Shown here piece after piece: positions 12,511 through 23,005 of a stretch of 64,000 nucleotides of DNA; the first letter of the stretch is position 1; every line of letters starts with the position of its first letter. This stretch comes from Argopecten irradians. Its lineage: Eukaryota > Mollusca > Bivalvia > Pectinida > Pectinidae. The stretch lies in NCBI RefSeq assembly GCF_041381155.1, contig NC_091137.1, forward strand, positions 10,225,765 through 10,289,764, given 5' to 3'. Below the pieces are notes generated by a model. It worked only from the letters and a program-made list of their open reading frames with translations. It searched no databases and was not told where the DNA came from. The translations under genes were made by a program, and so were the position numbers.

Positions 12511-13328
12511 GCCAATATGAATGCCAACTGGACAGAGGCAAATTCCATGAAGCATGCTATGAATGACAACTGAAAGACATTTAATGCTTATATTTACATT
12601 TGGCTATAATTTTTTGTTGAAATACCAAAGGATTTTGCATCTATAGTGAATTAATCATTCGTTATCGTCAAGGATGGAACAGCCATTTGAACAGCCGTTT
12701 TCCGTGATCGCTGGCACGACAATTGTGACAGCATAATGATAATGACGTCATGATTAGCGCTTGAAGTTCATTGTCTATACATGACTGCCAACTGCGTCTA
12801 GTAAGGTTACATAGTGGGACTGCAGTGAAAATGTAAAGTTTTTGTATTATTTATAGTGTCTCAAATTATAGTTTGTAGACAGCATCAAATGAATGTTCCC
12901 GGAGCATACTCATATATTTACATTGCAGCCCCACTACGTAATCTAACCAAACGCAGTTGGCAGTCATAAAGACAATAAACTTCAAGTGCTTAACATGATG
13001 TCATTATCATTGTGACGTTACCATTGTCGTGCCAGCGATCATGGAAGACGGCAGTTCAAATGGCTGTTCCATCCATGAAGATAACGAATGATTATTACAT
13101 TATAGATGCAAATTCCTTAAGATTTCATCATATAAATTGTAACCAAACGTAAATATATAAGCATTGAATGTCTTTCAGTTGGCATTTAAAGCAAATATGA
13201 ATGCCAACTAAACAGAGGCAAATTCAACATGCATGAAGCGCGTTACGCGCTTCATGGAATTTGCCTCTGTCTAGTTTAATTTGCATTCATATTGGCTATG
13301 AATGCCAGCTGAAAGATGTTCACTGCTT
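12511..13328. mobile_element. fold-back element, copy 1 (long inverted repeat)
   Basis: The left arm (about 12511-12836) and right arm (about 12917-13328) are inverted copies around a spacer of about 80 bp. Shared landmarks, each appearing once per arm in opposite sense, are GCAGTTGGCAGTCAT, GTCGTGCCAGCGATCA, TGGCTGTTCCATCC, GATAACGAATGATT and GCCAATATGAATGCCAACT. The right arm ends in a further, nested hairpin. Arms are diverged but clearly pairable. A second copy of the right arm lies at 59471-59880. There is no coding capacity, so it would be mobilised in trans, if at all. Confidence 0.8.
13159..13328. repeat. nested ~170-bp hairpin inside the fold-back element
   Basis: The sequence from AAGCATTGAATGTC to the complementary ATGTTCACTGCTT is an inverted repeat with its centre at the GAAGCGCGTTACGCGCTTC core (about 13234-13252). 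Loop size is near zero. It corresponds to the better-preserved hairpin at 59721-59880. Confidence 0.8.
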
Positions 13329-13513
13329 AAATATAGCATATAATAAAGTAATAAATTGCCGTGTCACTCATGATCTGTCCCAATTCTAGATTCTAATCTG
13401 TGCCAAATGTATATCCTTCTCTATGATACTGACATGGTCTGTATCCAATTCTCCATTACTATCTATGTTACATGTACAATTAATTGTGTCATTAACTTTG
13501 TCATTAATTGTAC

Positions 13514-13705
13514 AATTAATTATACCATTAGTTTCGTCCATCCCCAGACTAATGTCAAAGAGAACCATTCTCCATACTGTAATCATTTTCCATCTTGATC
13601 GTCATTAATTGTGTCATTAATTATACCATTAGTTTCGTCCATCCCCAGACTAATGTCAAAGTTAAGAGAACCATTCTCCATACTGTAATCATTCTCCATC
13701 TTGAT
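13514..13705. repeat. tandem duplication at the 3' end of the zinc-finger gene
   Basis: Copy 1 (about 13514-13599) and copy 2 (about 13614-13705) share ATTAATTATACCATTAG, TTTCGTCCATCCCCAGACTA and TCTCCATACTGTAATCATT. They differ by a short insertion (GTTAAG in copy 2) and a few bases. The stop codon of the zinc-finger frame falls inside the duplicated sequence, read in a different frame from the upstream copy. Confidence 0.85.
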
Positions 13706-14940
13706 TAATCCTAGCCTAGCCCCGTCCATGTTATCTGTGCCCTCGGCGTGCCTAATGAGGTGAGTATGTAGGTTACTGGTTTGTATGAACCCTTTACCAC
13801 AGATACCACACCTGTATGGTCTCTCCCCTGTGTGTATCATACGGTGGGCCCTCAAACCGCCTCCCTCCTTGAACCGTTTCCCACATATGTCACAGACAAA
13901 TGGTTTTTCCCCTGTATGTACACGGATATGTTTCGGGACTGAACTGGACTCTGCGAATCCTTTACCACATATAGGACACTTGAAGGGTTTTTCTCCTGTA
14001 TGGATTCGTTTGTGTTTTGTTACAGAGCTCGGTTCACTGAATCCCCTCCCACAGATGTCACACTTGAACGGTTTCTCGCCCGTATGCACTCGCATGTGTT
14101 TATGTAAATCTGAGGAGCTGGCACAGGCCCTTCCACAAACGTCACATTTGAATGGCTTCTCCCCTGTATGTGTCCGTAAGTGGTTCTGGACTTGTCCTAT
14201 CTGTATGAACCTCTTACCACAGATTTTACACGCATATGGTTTCTCCCCTGTATGAATCCTCCTATGGCTACGTAGGGACGCCAGACCGCGGAAATCCATC
14301 TCACAATAGTCACACTTGAACGGACGCTCGCCAGTGTGAATCAGCTGGTGCGTCTGAAGGGTGGTGGAGTGGCTGAACCTTTTCCCACACACGTCACACT
14401 CGTGTGGTCGCTCACCCGTGTGTGTCCTGCTGTGAGTCTTCAGATTGATCGGTTTGTTGAACTGTTTACCACACACTTCACACTTGTAGGGTTTCTCACC
14501 TCTGTGGGCACACATGTGTTCGTGGTAAGACCCAGCCAGGTTAAAGCCTTTACCACAGACCTCACACGTGTACAATTTGAGCGTGTGCACCTTCAGGTGA
14601 TGGGTCTTGAGACTACCTTTAGTGGTAAACTGACTGGTACACAGCGTACAGGAATAAGGTTTCTCACCTGTATGTACTCTGTAATGTGTTGCTAACAAAC
14701 CTTTGGTGCGATAACGTTTGTCACAGAGATCACATTTGTGAGGTTTGGCTGTGGATTCTCTACTCTCTGTACTCGCGTTGATATTCATCACTGTAGATTC
14801 ACCGTCAGTTGTAGTGTCATCCTCATTTGACAGATCACTGTGGTCGTCGTACAAGTCTGTATGTTCAACATTAGATCTGGAATGGCTCCTGGCTGTTGGA
14901 TCACTATGGTTACCGTCTGTAGGCTTACATGGAAATCTCA
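13583..14940 (-). CDS. C2H2 zinc-finger protein, last exon (12 fingers)
   Basis: This exon encodes residues 226-677 of a predicted nuclear DNA-binding protein. The exon starts at 14940 after a clear 3' splice site: a long T run, then GGGTCTTTACAG at 14941-14952. It joins in phase 1 to the exon ending at 16657. A linker rich in S, D, E and T precedes twelve consecutive C2H2 fingers (about residues 295-625) joined mostly by HTGEKP-type linkers, as in DNA-contacting poly-finger factors. Finger 8 (CDVCGRACASSSDL...) has Cys where the conserved aromatic residue normally sits, and finger 3 has Tyr at the usual Leu position. No KRAB or BTB domain is visible. The acidic tail ends at a TGA (13585-13583) inside a recent tandem duplication, so the last residues may be newly acquired. 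Target genes are unknown. Confidence 0.93.
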
Positions 14941-15206
14941 CTGTAAAGACCCAAAAAAAAAAAAATGTACTTTGGTTAAAGATCATCTCTATTCTTATGA
15001 CTATACATGTACATAAGGCCACACCAAGTATATCAGTTGTTCGTCGTGAACAATGTACAATATACTAAAGTTCCAAATGGAATAAACATCTTATGGTAGT
15101 GTGCTTGATTTGTGAACTTTTATAATCATTTAACACTATGTGTGATTTTAATTTTTTTTTACAGTTTTGACAATATAAAAGACATTATAACCTTCAAACT
15201 GGTTGT

Positions 15207-15323
15207 CTGATAACAAACATTACGAGGAAATTATAAAAACGTATGTATGTACTACAAAGCAATTTCTGATAACAAACATTACGAGGAAATTATAAAAACG
15301 TATGTATGTACTACAAAGCAATT
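15207..15323. repeat. tandem duplication, 59-bp period
   Basis: Two almost identical copies (15207-15264 and 15266-15323) begin CTGATAACAAACATTACGAG and end GTACTACAAAGCAATT. A third, shorter trace (GTATGTATGTACCACAAAGC) is at about 15602. They lie within the zinc-finger gene intron. Confidence 0.85.
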
Positions 15324-15326
15324 ATG

Positions 15327-15410
15327 TACAGTGGAACTCGGTTAATACGAACTCGAAGGGACCGAGATAAATCTTCGAGTTATCCGAGTGTTCGAATTAA
15401 GCGAGTTCTC
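15327..15410. mobile_element. remnant of pogo/Tigger-like transposon end
   Basis: CAGTGGAACTCGGTTAATACG followed by alternating TTCGAGTTATCCGAG and TTCGAATTAAGCGAGTT motifs looks like the subterminal structure of Tc1/mariner-pogo class elements. No transposase is present. Classification rests on remembered terminal motifs. Confidence 0.4.
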
Positions 15411-15883
15411 ATGTCTACTGACTATCTCTTTACTTGGTATATATTGACTAGTTCCATGTCGTTAAACGATGTGAACAAGAGAGATGTCAAAATCGCCAAT
15501 GCTAGTTGCAAAATTATAACAAGAAAACCTAGATATATATTTTGAAATGCCGTTCTACGGCAGATTTATGAAAAAAATATCGGCATTTTGGCGATCTCAT
15601 TGTATGTATGTACCACAAAGCAATTACTGTATTACAAACATATGTTCACCTAATCTTAATAAATGCATTCATCAAAATGACAAAAATTTCATTCAATTAT
15701 GAAACATATGTTTTTCATCCTTTTTATGATGTATTTTAATGTTGTTTATATCTTTATAAAGAAAAGATTAATTAGGTATTCATGATCAGATATTTGTCTA
15801 TTAAAGGGAAGCAACTCTTCTGAACAGTGAAGAAAAGTACTTCAAATGTATAATTATACTAGTACTACTGGTAACAGTTTATT

Positions 15884-16381
15884 AGCTCACCTGGCCCGAA
15901 GTTTTGGCTCCGACCCCCGGGGTAGGAGCTAGGGGCAGGACCCAATTGGGGAAATAGGATAAATTCTTTAAATCACTACAAGTCATAGTGTTCTGCATGG
16001 AATTTTATCAAATTTGGCCAGAAACATCCTTAGGGGAGGGGGAACATAGTCTGTATACATTTTGGCTCTGAACCCCCCTCCCCCCTAGGGCAGGAGGGAC
16101 GTGGCCCAATAGGGGAAATAATAGAGGTAAATCCTTTAAATCCCTAATAGTCATAGAGTTCTACATGGAATGTAACCAAATTAAGCCAGCAACACCCTTT
16201 GGGAAATTTAAAGGGGAACAGAGTTTGTATAAATTTTGGCTCTGATCCCCTGGAGCAGAAAAAGTGGGGCCCAATAGGGAAATTAGAGATAAATCTTTAA
16301 AAATAAAACAATGATCCTGTATTCCTAACATATTACTTTGCATTACAAACCAGGTGAGCGAAACAGGCCCCTGGGCCTCTT
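15884..16381. mobile_element. non-autonomous DNA element with AGCTCACCTGG ends
   Basis: The left end AGCTCACCTGG (15884-15894) is matched by CCAGGTGAGC (16350-16359), followed by AGGCCCCTGGGCCT, a short hairpin. Inside are three diverged units of about 150 bp (landmarks TTTTGGCTC.GA.CCCC, GGGGAAATA, AAATC.CTA.A.GTCATAG, TTCT.CATGGAAT). Such repeats are common in molluscs. It lies in the zinc-finger gene intron. No open frame. Confidence 0.8.
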
Positions 16382-16656
16382 ATTACTTATATTTCCATAT
16401 ATTATCATAAAAATTCAAAACTATACATGGGGATCTTTTGAATTCCATGCTTGTGCTATAGCTAGGGTTACGTTGATGTCATCAAATTCAATAAACGAAA
16501 AAGCATCAGGTTCCGAATATAGTTCCCTCCAAATGGTTTGAAACAAGCTAACAAATGAAAACTATGCGATGATATTTTTAAAGTAGAATGGAAATATATA
16601 TCTATAGGATATGATAGGTCATGATAAATAAAATATGTAAGGAAATGTAATACTAC

Positions 16657-17332
16657 CTTCCTCCGATACTTCAGCCTGCTCTTGTCTGTCAGTTTCACAA
16701 TATTCTACTTTGATGGTACAGTCCTGTGTTTGGGCAGTGCTGTCCACAGATTTACAATTTAAGGAGCAATTACTGAACTCAGGAGAAGTGGATACTGATG
16801 TAGTAATTTGATTAAGAACATGGGGGTGTGTCCTCGAGCTCTCTGTAGGTAAATAAAGATTTTCCTCACACAGATCTCCCTGCGTTGAACTCGCTCTGAT
16901 GTGTTCTCCTCCGTCCGGCGGGTATATCTGTGTGAAAGGAATGTTTGAATCTCTGTCTTTACATGTCAGTGTTACTGACAAGCTTGGTTTTTCTTTAAGA
17001 GATTGACTCCGATCTGATTGGTTTGTATAAATATCTGGAACTTCTTTTAGCTGTCCATATTGAGCAGGAGGTGCTGGAATAATGTCCTTGCTAATGCTAT
17101 GTGTGTCTTGGATGTTTGAAGCATCACCAGAACAATGGACAGGACTGAGCTGGTTATCTGATTCATCAACAGATGTTAATGTTGTCAAGCGACCATGGTG
17201 ACTGTGGTTAGAATTAGGTGTCCATTGATTCCACTCCGACTTTAACTGAGTATAGATACTAACAAGGCCTGTATCCCTTCCGTTCACTCCATCATACATG
17301 GTGGACTGTTCTTGTTTTTGATTATTTGGCAT
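16657..17332 (-). CDS. C2H2 zinc-finger protein, first coding exon
   Basis: This exon encodes residues 1-225 plus one base of the 677-residue zinc-finger protein. The ATG at 17332-17330 is the first in frame; an in-frame TGA lies 21 bases upstream. The exon ends at GAGGAAG|GTAGTA (5' splice site at 16656-16655) in phase 1, which matches the acceptor at 14941 and gives an uninterrupted junction reading ...SEEVRFPC.... The encoded region has no finger. It is hydrophilic and rich in S, T, Q and D, like the disordered leader of many zinc-finger factors. The intron is about 1.7 kb and holds several repeats. Non-coding upstream exons are possible. Promoter not identified. Confidence 0.9.
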
Positions 17333-17530
17333 GCCTTTTGATTTTGTTGGTCATGCATCTCAGCATTTTGTCTGCATTTTTGTCTAATCTAAATCCCTAA
17401 AACAGAACAAAATTACCATGATAAAATCACAAGAAATCAATCTAAAGATACTGATCTGCTGAGAGAGCATAATCAATATATATATAGGATCTTAAACAAG
17501 TGTTCATTTCATATAAGTTTTTTTATGCAA

Positions 17531-17881
17531 CAAGTCTTAGAAGTTTTTATTTTGCAAACCTTGGCGAGCAAAAATTAAAACTTCCAGACGAGTTTCATAA
17601 AATCTCATATGAAATGAACACAAATCTCAGATACATTTTATCACATAACTACAAATACCTAAATAATACGTCAAAACGTATTCCTAAAGTCCAGCAGAGG
17701 TGGCAATTTTGTCCTGCCATCCTTGTAATCTTGGCGTCATGTCATTTTTCGCCGACGTCATCTTATTGTTATATTACTGTCTGTCGTCACAATGAATTTC
17801 CAGCCAATGAAAATCGCTCCAGGTCAATTACACTAGTGACATACGCAAATATATTACAAAGCGAAATCTCTGGATATCAGA
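17531..17881 (+). repeat. dispersed repeat family B, copy 1
   Basis: This matches 35545-35909 along its length. Shared landmarks are TTAGAAGTTTTTATTTT, GAGCAAAAATTAAAACTTC, AAATGAACACAAAT, GACGTCA-like blocks, GATGAAAATCGCTCCAGGTCA-type sequence, ACACTAGTGACA and CTGGATATCAG. The 129-codon open frame here and the 62-codon frame in the other copy are repeat-internal. Confidence 0.8.
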
Positions 17882-18069
17882 CAGATTAATATACAATGTA
17901 TACTTAAGCAATAAACTGTTACCAGATCGGACATACAGTTTATATGAAGCCCATCAGGAAGAAAGATAAATAGAATGGTCCCATGAATATTTATCATTTG
18001 GACAGATGGGATTCATAAATCAATTGTATGTCCAATCTAGGTAACATTTTATTACTTATATATCTATTA

Positions 18070-18470
18070 CAAACATTCAAAGCATCAGCTTCTGAATATA
18101 TAGGTCAACACAAAACAGTTTGAAACAAGCAAAGAAATGAAAATTATGTGATAATATTTTTTGATATATGCTATTTTGTCAACACGATAATACAATTAGA
18201 TTTCATAGACTGCACAACTTTAAAACCACATTTTAAATTATTTGACTGTTATATATGTATGTATAGGCATAAGTATACATACACGTACAATGTCAGGGAC
18301 GTGCTGGAAACGTTAAACATGCATTCATACGCTTGACCATGCAGATTGTAGTTTATCACCTGATATTGACCATGTGGTTTAATATAGATCAAAAGGGAAA
18401 TTGAAAGTAGAATGGAAATATAGTATAATATATATATACCCATCCTTTATTTCAGCCTATTTGACACCCT
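18070..18470. repeat. diverged duplicate of the zinc-finger gene intron edge
   Basis: The blocks CAAAGCATCAGCTTCTGAAT, CAGTTTGAAACAAGCAAAGA and AAGTAGAATGGAAATATA followed by TTTCAGCCT repeat, in the same order, the sequence at 16485-16680 beside the 5' splice site of the first coding exon. The matching exon itself is not recognisable here. It suggests an old local duplication. Confidence 0.5.
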
Positions 18471-18489
18471 GCAGAAAACAACATTCCCT

Positions 18490-18770
18490 TACCTACAATA
18501 TACGCATTTGATAGACTTTTCCACACTTTTTACGCATTTTTTACACTTAGGTAAAATACGCACTTTTTACGCAAATGTGGAGTATTGGGATTTTTATATT
18601 ACGCACTTATTGCGGAAAAAATGCGGAAAAAGGGACAGGACCCATTTCTCTGAAAGTGTGTAACCTTTTTACGCACTTGCGTAGAAATGCGTAGAAATGC
18701 GTAGAAATATTCCACACTTTTTACGCAAGTGCGTTGTTATATTTACGCAGTACGTTGCGTAGAAATGTTG
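18490..18770. repeat. cluster of TACGCA / TGCGTA motifs
   Basis: About 280 bp are packed with CACACTTTTTACGCA, TTTACGCACTTGCGTAG, ATGCGTAGAAATGCGTAG and ACGCAAGTGCGT, in both orientations. Several are self-complementary. No coding frame. Origin unknown. Confidence 0.65.
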
Positions 18771-19074
18771 GAAACTGTGAAAATGACCGTTTGTAATGTT
18801 CAGACATTAATTCTGGAGATAGGATGTTTATAAGAGTCACTTGAATACTATCAAGCTTATGAAACCACTTTTCATTTGAAACAATAGAGCAAAAATTAAC
18901 TTAATTGCATTACTAACAGGCCTACATGTACATGTATACTTGATCAAAACCAGAAACATATATAAAATGATCGTGGTAAACAACCACTGAAAGTTTCAAG
19001 AATCGGTTTTGAGCGAAACTGAAAGCATTTTAATCTTCAGAAATGTTGTTTTCGTCTGATTTGTATAACTATAA

Positions 19075-20430
19075 ATCAGGTTTGGCACAACCCTGCATAT
19101 GGGTAACAGTTACCTGTTTGCAGTAATCAATAAGTTACCCAATTGAGTAATTATGTGAAAAGAAAACGCATCATGTTGTTTTAAAAATTATTATCAAAAA
19201 AGGGCGTCATAATTTTCAGAATGCCTTACAACTGATCAAAGACTCTGTTTCTGTGGGTGAAATATCAAATCTGTTGTCTAACTTTGTTGTAAAATGACAA
19301 TTTAGGTGCTCTCCATTGACTTCAGTGTATAGCTGTGACTGGAGCCCTGGTCTGACTGGGCAGGTCATGTTAGAGAAGTTGTTGTAGATTGTCATGATGG
19401 GGGAATTAGCGGGGCAGAATTAACCCATAGTATATGATAAGAATGTTTATTTACAGATGAGAAGAATTATTACACATGATCCAAAGATAATACACAATAG
19501 TCACAAATATATATACAGTTGAAGTCGTAGGGGAAAGTCAAGTCACCATGATGAGTTAGACAAATAATTATACGTATCCGTAATGAACTTCATCTAAAAT
19601 CCCGTAGGTAAAGGTAAAATCCAAATATCAGTCTGACCGCTTGATTCTAACTCTATCCTCTCCCTAACTTTCTCCCTAACTAACTGTTGTATCTCTTTTT
19701 TATAAGCAATCATATCCCTACTCTAAAATCTAGTGACAGGTGGCAATTGGCTTTTTAATCAAAGTTCTCAAAATAGAGTGACATGTATTTCTCAAAGCAA
19801 AAATGGATGAGAAACAATTAACATGTTTACAAATATAAGTGAAAGGTTTGAGATAATTGAAGGCTTAATCCTTTCCTGTTTGTCCAAGGAGTAAGGGATT
19901 AACTCTCCAGGCACCTAGATATACTTGACAGTAGATAATTAATTACAGGTAAAAATAAAAATGACTTATTTATGACAGAAATGGTTTTGAGAATGATTTT
20001 ATATTAATTTCCAATAAAATATATGGACTAATAAATAAAGAGAAAAATATTATAAATTGTGCAAATTTAGTGTTTGCACTGGTGAAATAGCTATCAGGGA
20101 AATTCAGTGCAAATATCACGGTTGAATGAGTTTTACTTGTTTTCTATTTTAACCACCATAGTAAGCAATGGAGGTGGTTTATTTTGTGACTTTTACCAAA
20201 ATTGAGACAATGAAGTTTGTCCCATTTTGATAAATAATGTACTATGTTATGTTAGTAATGGTGTCATGTCAAAATTATTACGCCCTTTTTTGATAAAAAA
20301 GTTTAAAACAATTTCATGCATTTTTCTTACATAAAATTCCGCATTTGGGTAACTTCTTGATTACTCAAACAGGTAACTGTAACTCAAATGGGTAACTGTT
20401 ACCCATATGCAGGGTTGTGCCCAACCTGAT
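19075..20430. mobile_element. 1.36-kb element with ~150-bp terminal inverted repeats
   Basis: The left end (19075 onward: ATCAGGTTTGGCACAACCCT, GCATATGGGTAACAGTTACC, AGTAATCAATAAGTTACCC, then AAAAAAGGGCGTCATAATTTT) is repeated in reverse complement at the right end (to 20430: GGGTAACTGTTACCCATATG, AGGGTTGTGCCCAACCTGAT). The right arm has an extra GTAACTGTAACTC block. The interior (about 19230-20270) has no long open frame, so the element is non-autonomous. No clear target-site duplication was seen. The superfamily could not be assigned. Confidence 0.85.
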
Positions 20431-20439
20431 AGCCTAAAT

Positions 20440-20760
20440 AGCTATATTTTGTATGTATCGCGGCCTACGCTTAGAAAAGGCATAACACAGTCTTTCAAAC
20501 CACAGCAGTTACACGTGCAAACACTTACAATGGCACTCTTCGGACACACTTGCCTGAGAGAAGTCAACGCTACCCGTGCAAATCTCCAATTGAGGCGGTA
20601 AATGAGGGTTGGAATACAAAGGCTACCAACAATACCCCGGCAAATGTCAATGGACGGCCATTTTGAATGCGATTTTGTCACTAAATGATGCGCGAGACAT
20701 TTCAGACGGATAGAATGAGTCTGGAGTGCGGTCATCACGAATTATCTCCCTTGACCCATG
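20440..20760. promoter_or_regulatory. possible promoter / first-exon region
   Basis: This patch is more complex and GC-richer than its surroundings. On the plus strand an ATG at 20530 opens 23 codons (MALFGHTCLREVNATRANLQ...) and a GCG|GTAAAT donor-like site follows within them. On the minus strand GCCATT|GTAAGT also resembles a donor. A YY1-like AAAATGGCCG lies near 20653-20662 (minus). A transcription start on either strand is possible but unproven. Confidence 0.25.
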
Positions 20761-20894
20761 GCCAGCCTACCTTTCAGTCAGGCAGTAGTATATATAGTGG
20801 CCTATCGATCTATAACCAAAATATGAAATTTTCTAGCAAAATTTAAGGGTTTCTCATTAATAACATACGAAAATACGGTGGTTGCTAAATCGTG

Positions 20895-21345
20895 TATCCC
20901 GTGCCGCGCCCGCGCCGGGGACCCGCGCCGGAGCTTTGGTTATTTTCGTTTTTCTCTTCAACGACATTCTACATTAAAACACTTTCTTGTACATATATTC
21001 TTTGAGTAATATTTTATCATTCCGTGTAAGTTACGTTACATGAGATGACTCGAAACTTTATGAATCGCCGATTTCAGTTTACCAAGTGTCATTTGTTTAC
21101 CCCGCGCTCAAGAGTTGAGTTTCAAGGTTTTATGCAGATTATTTCAAAAGTAAGCTTTTATTGTAATAATTGTTATCATTCCAACATCAAGTAAACCCAG
21201 CTGATTACAAATATGTATATTTCAAGATAAAGTACAAATCTTTTCATAACAAATTCTACCTTTTTATTAACCATGTCTACTAGCGCGGGCCTCGCCGATC
21301 TCATTTGTTTACCTGAGCCCGCGCCCGCGCCCGCGCTAAGGGCAG
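20895..21345. other. two GC-rich CCGCGCCCGCGCC patches
   Basis: CCGCGCCCGCGCCGGGG (about 20902-20920) and CCCGCGCCCGCGCCCGCGC (about 21318-21337) stand out in an AT-rich background. TCATTTGTTTACC next to a GCGC-rich stretch occurs twice (about 21088 and 21301). No open frame. These could be remnants of one repeat or CpG-rich regulatory DNA. Confidence 0.4.
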
Positions 21346-21780
21346 ACAACTCGTAGACGCAGTTCTACAATGAGCCCATATATTTTACTATTATTATTTT
21401 AGATTATGTATATTTATGAACATATTCTTTAACTATAGTAACTTCTATAACGATATACTTACATGTATTTTACAAACCATTAACTTTATTTAATTTATTA
21501 TTTGCAGAAATGCCTTAAAAACCAAAAACAAAGCAAAAAATACAAGATTTAGCCACCACCCGAAAATACATACCGGTGACCTTACACTCTAAGATGGGGT
21601 GACACCAAAAACATATATATTAGGCCTATGCAAGATGCGGAGATTCATTTTTGTTCATGACATTTTCTACAGTTTTAATGAAAATTATTGAAGGCAAATA
21701 CTGAAATAGAATACAAATCCAAATGATATATGCAATAAACTTTATTTAATGGTTTCAAAGCAAAATATACCATAAAATAT

Positions 21781-22020
21781 ACAGTTGGTAGTAGACTAAA
21801 GGTTACACATTGTGCACACGGTGTGAACTACGAGTGGACACGGAGTGCACGAGGTTTAGACTACAGGTAGACACGGAGTGCACAAAATTTAGACTACAGG
21901 TAGACACGGAGTGCACTACGTATACGTGTGAACACGGTGTCCACTACAGGTGGACATCGTGTTCAGATAATATGTCCACTACGTTCACACCACAGACAGA
22001 CTAGATGATGTGTTACAGAG
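21781..22020 (+). repeat. minisatellite-bearing repeat, inverted partner at 29400-29693
   Basis: It starts ACAGTTGGTAGTAGACTAAA and GGTTACACATTGTGCACACGG. About three 37-bp units follow (GACACGGAGTGCAC, TTTAGACTACAGGTA), and it ends near CAGACAGACTAGATGATGTG. The 64-codon frame is the repeat read as protein (repeated VDTEC..), not a gene. The partner copy is in the opposite orientation, 7.4 kb downstream. Confidence 0.85.
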
Positions 22021-22990
22021 ATTTCATAAGGAAAAAGTGCTTATTAGAACATTTGTGTACATTCGGTTTATTATATCATTCGAGACTTTTGATTACCAAA
22101 TTTTGGTAAATCATTTTAATATTGTGTAATAATATTGTACTGAAATTCTATGATCAATTCATTTACTTTCTATATTGCTATTCTTAACTCTTTGATTTAT
22201 TGTTGTTGGCTTAATTCTGAGTAGTAATTATATCTATTCATTGTGTGGTGTTAACCGAGAAGTATTAAGGAGACCGGTCCAACCAGGTGTGACACGTATC
22301 CCCAAGGACATTGGACAATTAATTCACCTGTAAGACCACTGACACTTGAATTCTAAATGTCATCTAGATCTGTTTATCTTCCGTGTTTTTGATATTGTTA
22401 TATAATCATATGTGTTATGCTTTGTGATGAGTTAGTTAGGGTCTAGAGCTCGGACGACACGGGTCGATTTTCGGATACTCCGGGAATCGCCTACCGACTT
22501 CTAGGAAGTTACATTGAATAAATTCATATTTGGAAAATTATTCTGAATCTTTGGAGTTCGTCCTTTTAATCGAAATATATCACAACGACGTCATCTCCGT
22601 TGTGAAAGAGATATAGTCTATATGGACTAGATGGAAATATTTATTGCGATCAGAAACATAATATTTATTGCAACATAAAATTGCCGTTAATTACTGGAAA
22701 TCATTCGTACTGTAATGTTTATTTGAATTGATACATAAAAAGTATAATGTATCAATACATATTATCATACAATTTAATTTATATAAGGATGTTTAGTAGA
22801 AGTTATAAAAGCAAATGAACTACGTACAGGTTTAAGTTAAACCACGTACTGGTTATGTCTCATCAATGGATAGTTCATGTCCGCATTTTCCCAGTAAAAA
22901 CTATTTTTCTTTGCCAGTGATATATAGTTTATCAATCTTATTTTGGATAGTTCGAACAAAAGACGTAGATGGAATTCTTGTTATAACATA
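22021..22990. other. no recognisable gene; original LINE target region
   Basis: AT-rich sequence with no domain. A GC-richer stretch (about 22260-22500) lies before TTACATTGAATAAATTCATA. It could be part of an old long terminal repeat, but no matching partner is present. Confidence 0.4.
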
Positions 22991-23005
22991 TAAAGTGATG
23001 AACCT
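22991..23005 (+). repeat. LINE target-site duplication, left copy
   Basis: TAAAGTGATGAACCT here is identical to 26768-26782, which directly follows a poly-A tract. The pair brackets the LINE. Confidence 0.92.

Noticed and set aside
13386..13586. Separate 66-codon gene downstream of the zinc fingers
   Set aside because: It is the second copy of a tandem duplication of the gene's own 3' end plus former tail sequence.
13785..14255. Plus-strand 156-codon frame over the zinc-finger exon
   Set aside because: It is the antisense of the finger array; its repeated FSPVC pattern is the complement of the finger linkers.
14941..15022. N-terminal extension of the zinc-finger exon to an ATG at 15022
   Set aside because: It reads through a T-rich tract ending in CTTTACAG, a 3' splice site; the phase matches the upstream exon instead.
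21810..22004. Cysteine-patterned 64-codon frame (repeated VDTEC)
   Set aside because: It is a translated minisatellite, present inverted at 29.4 kb with a different unit number.
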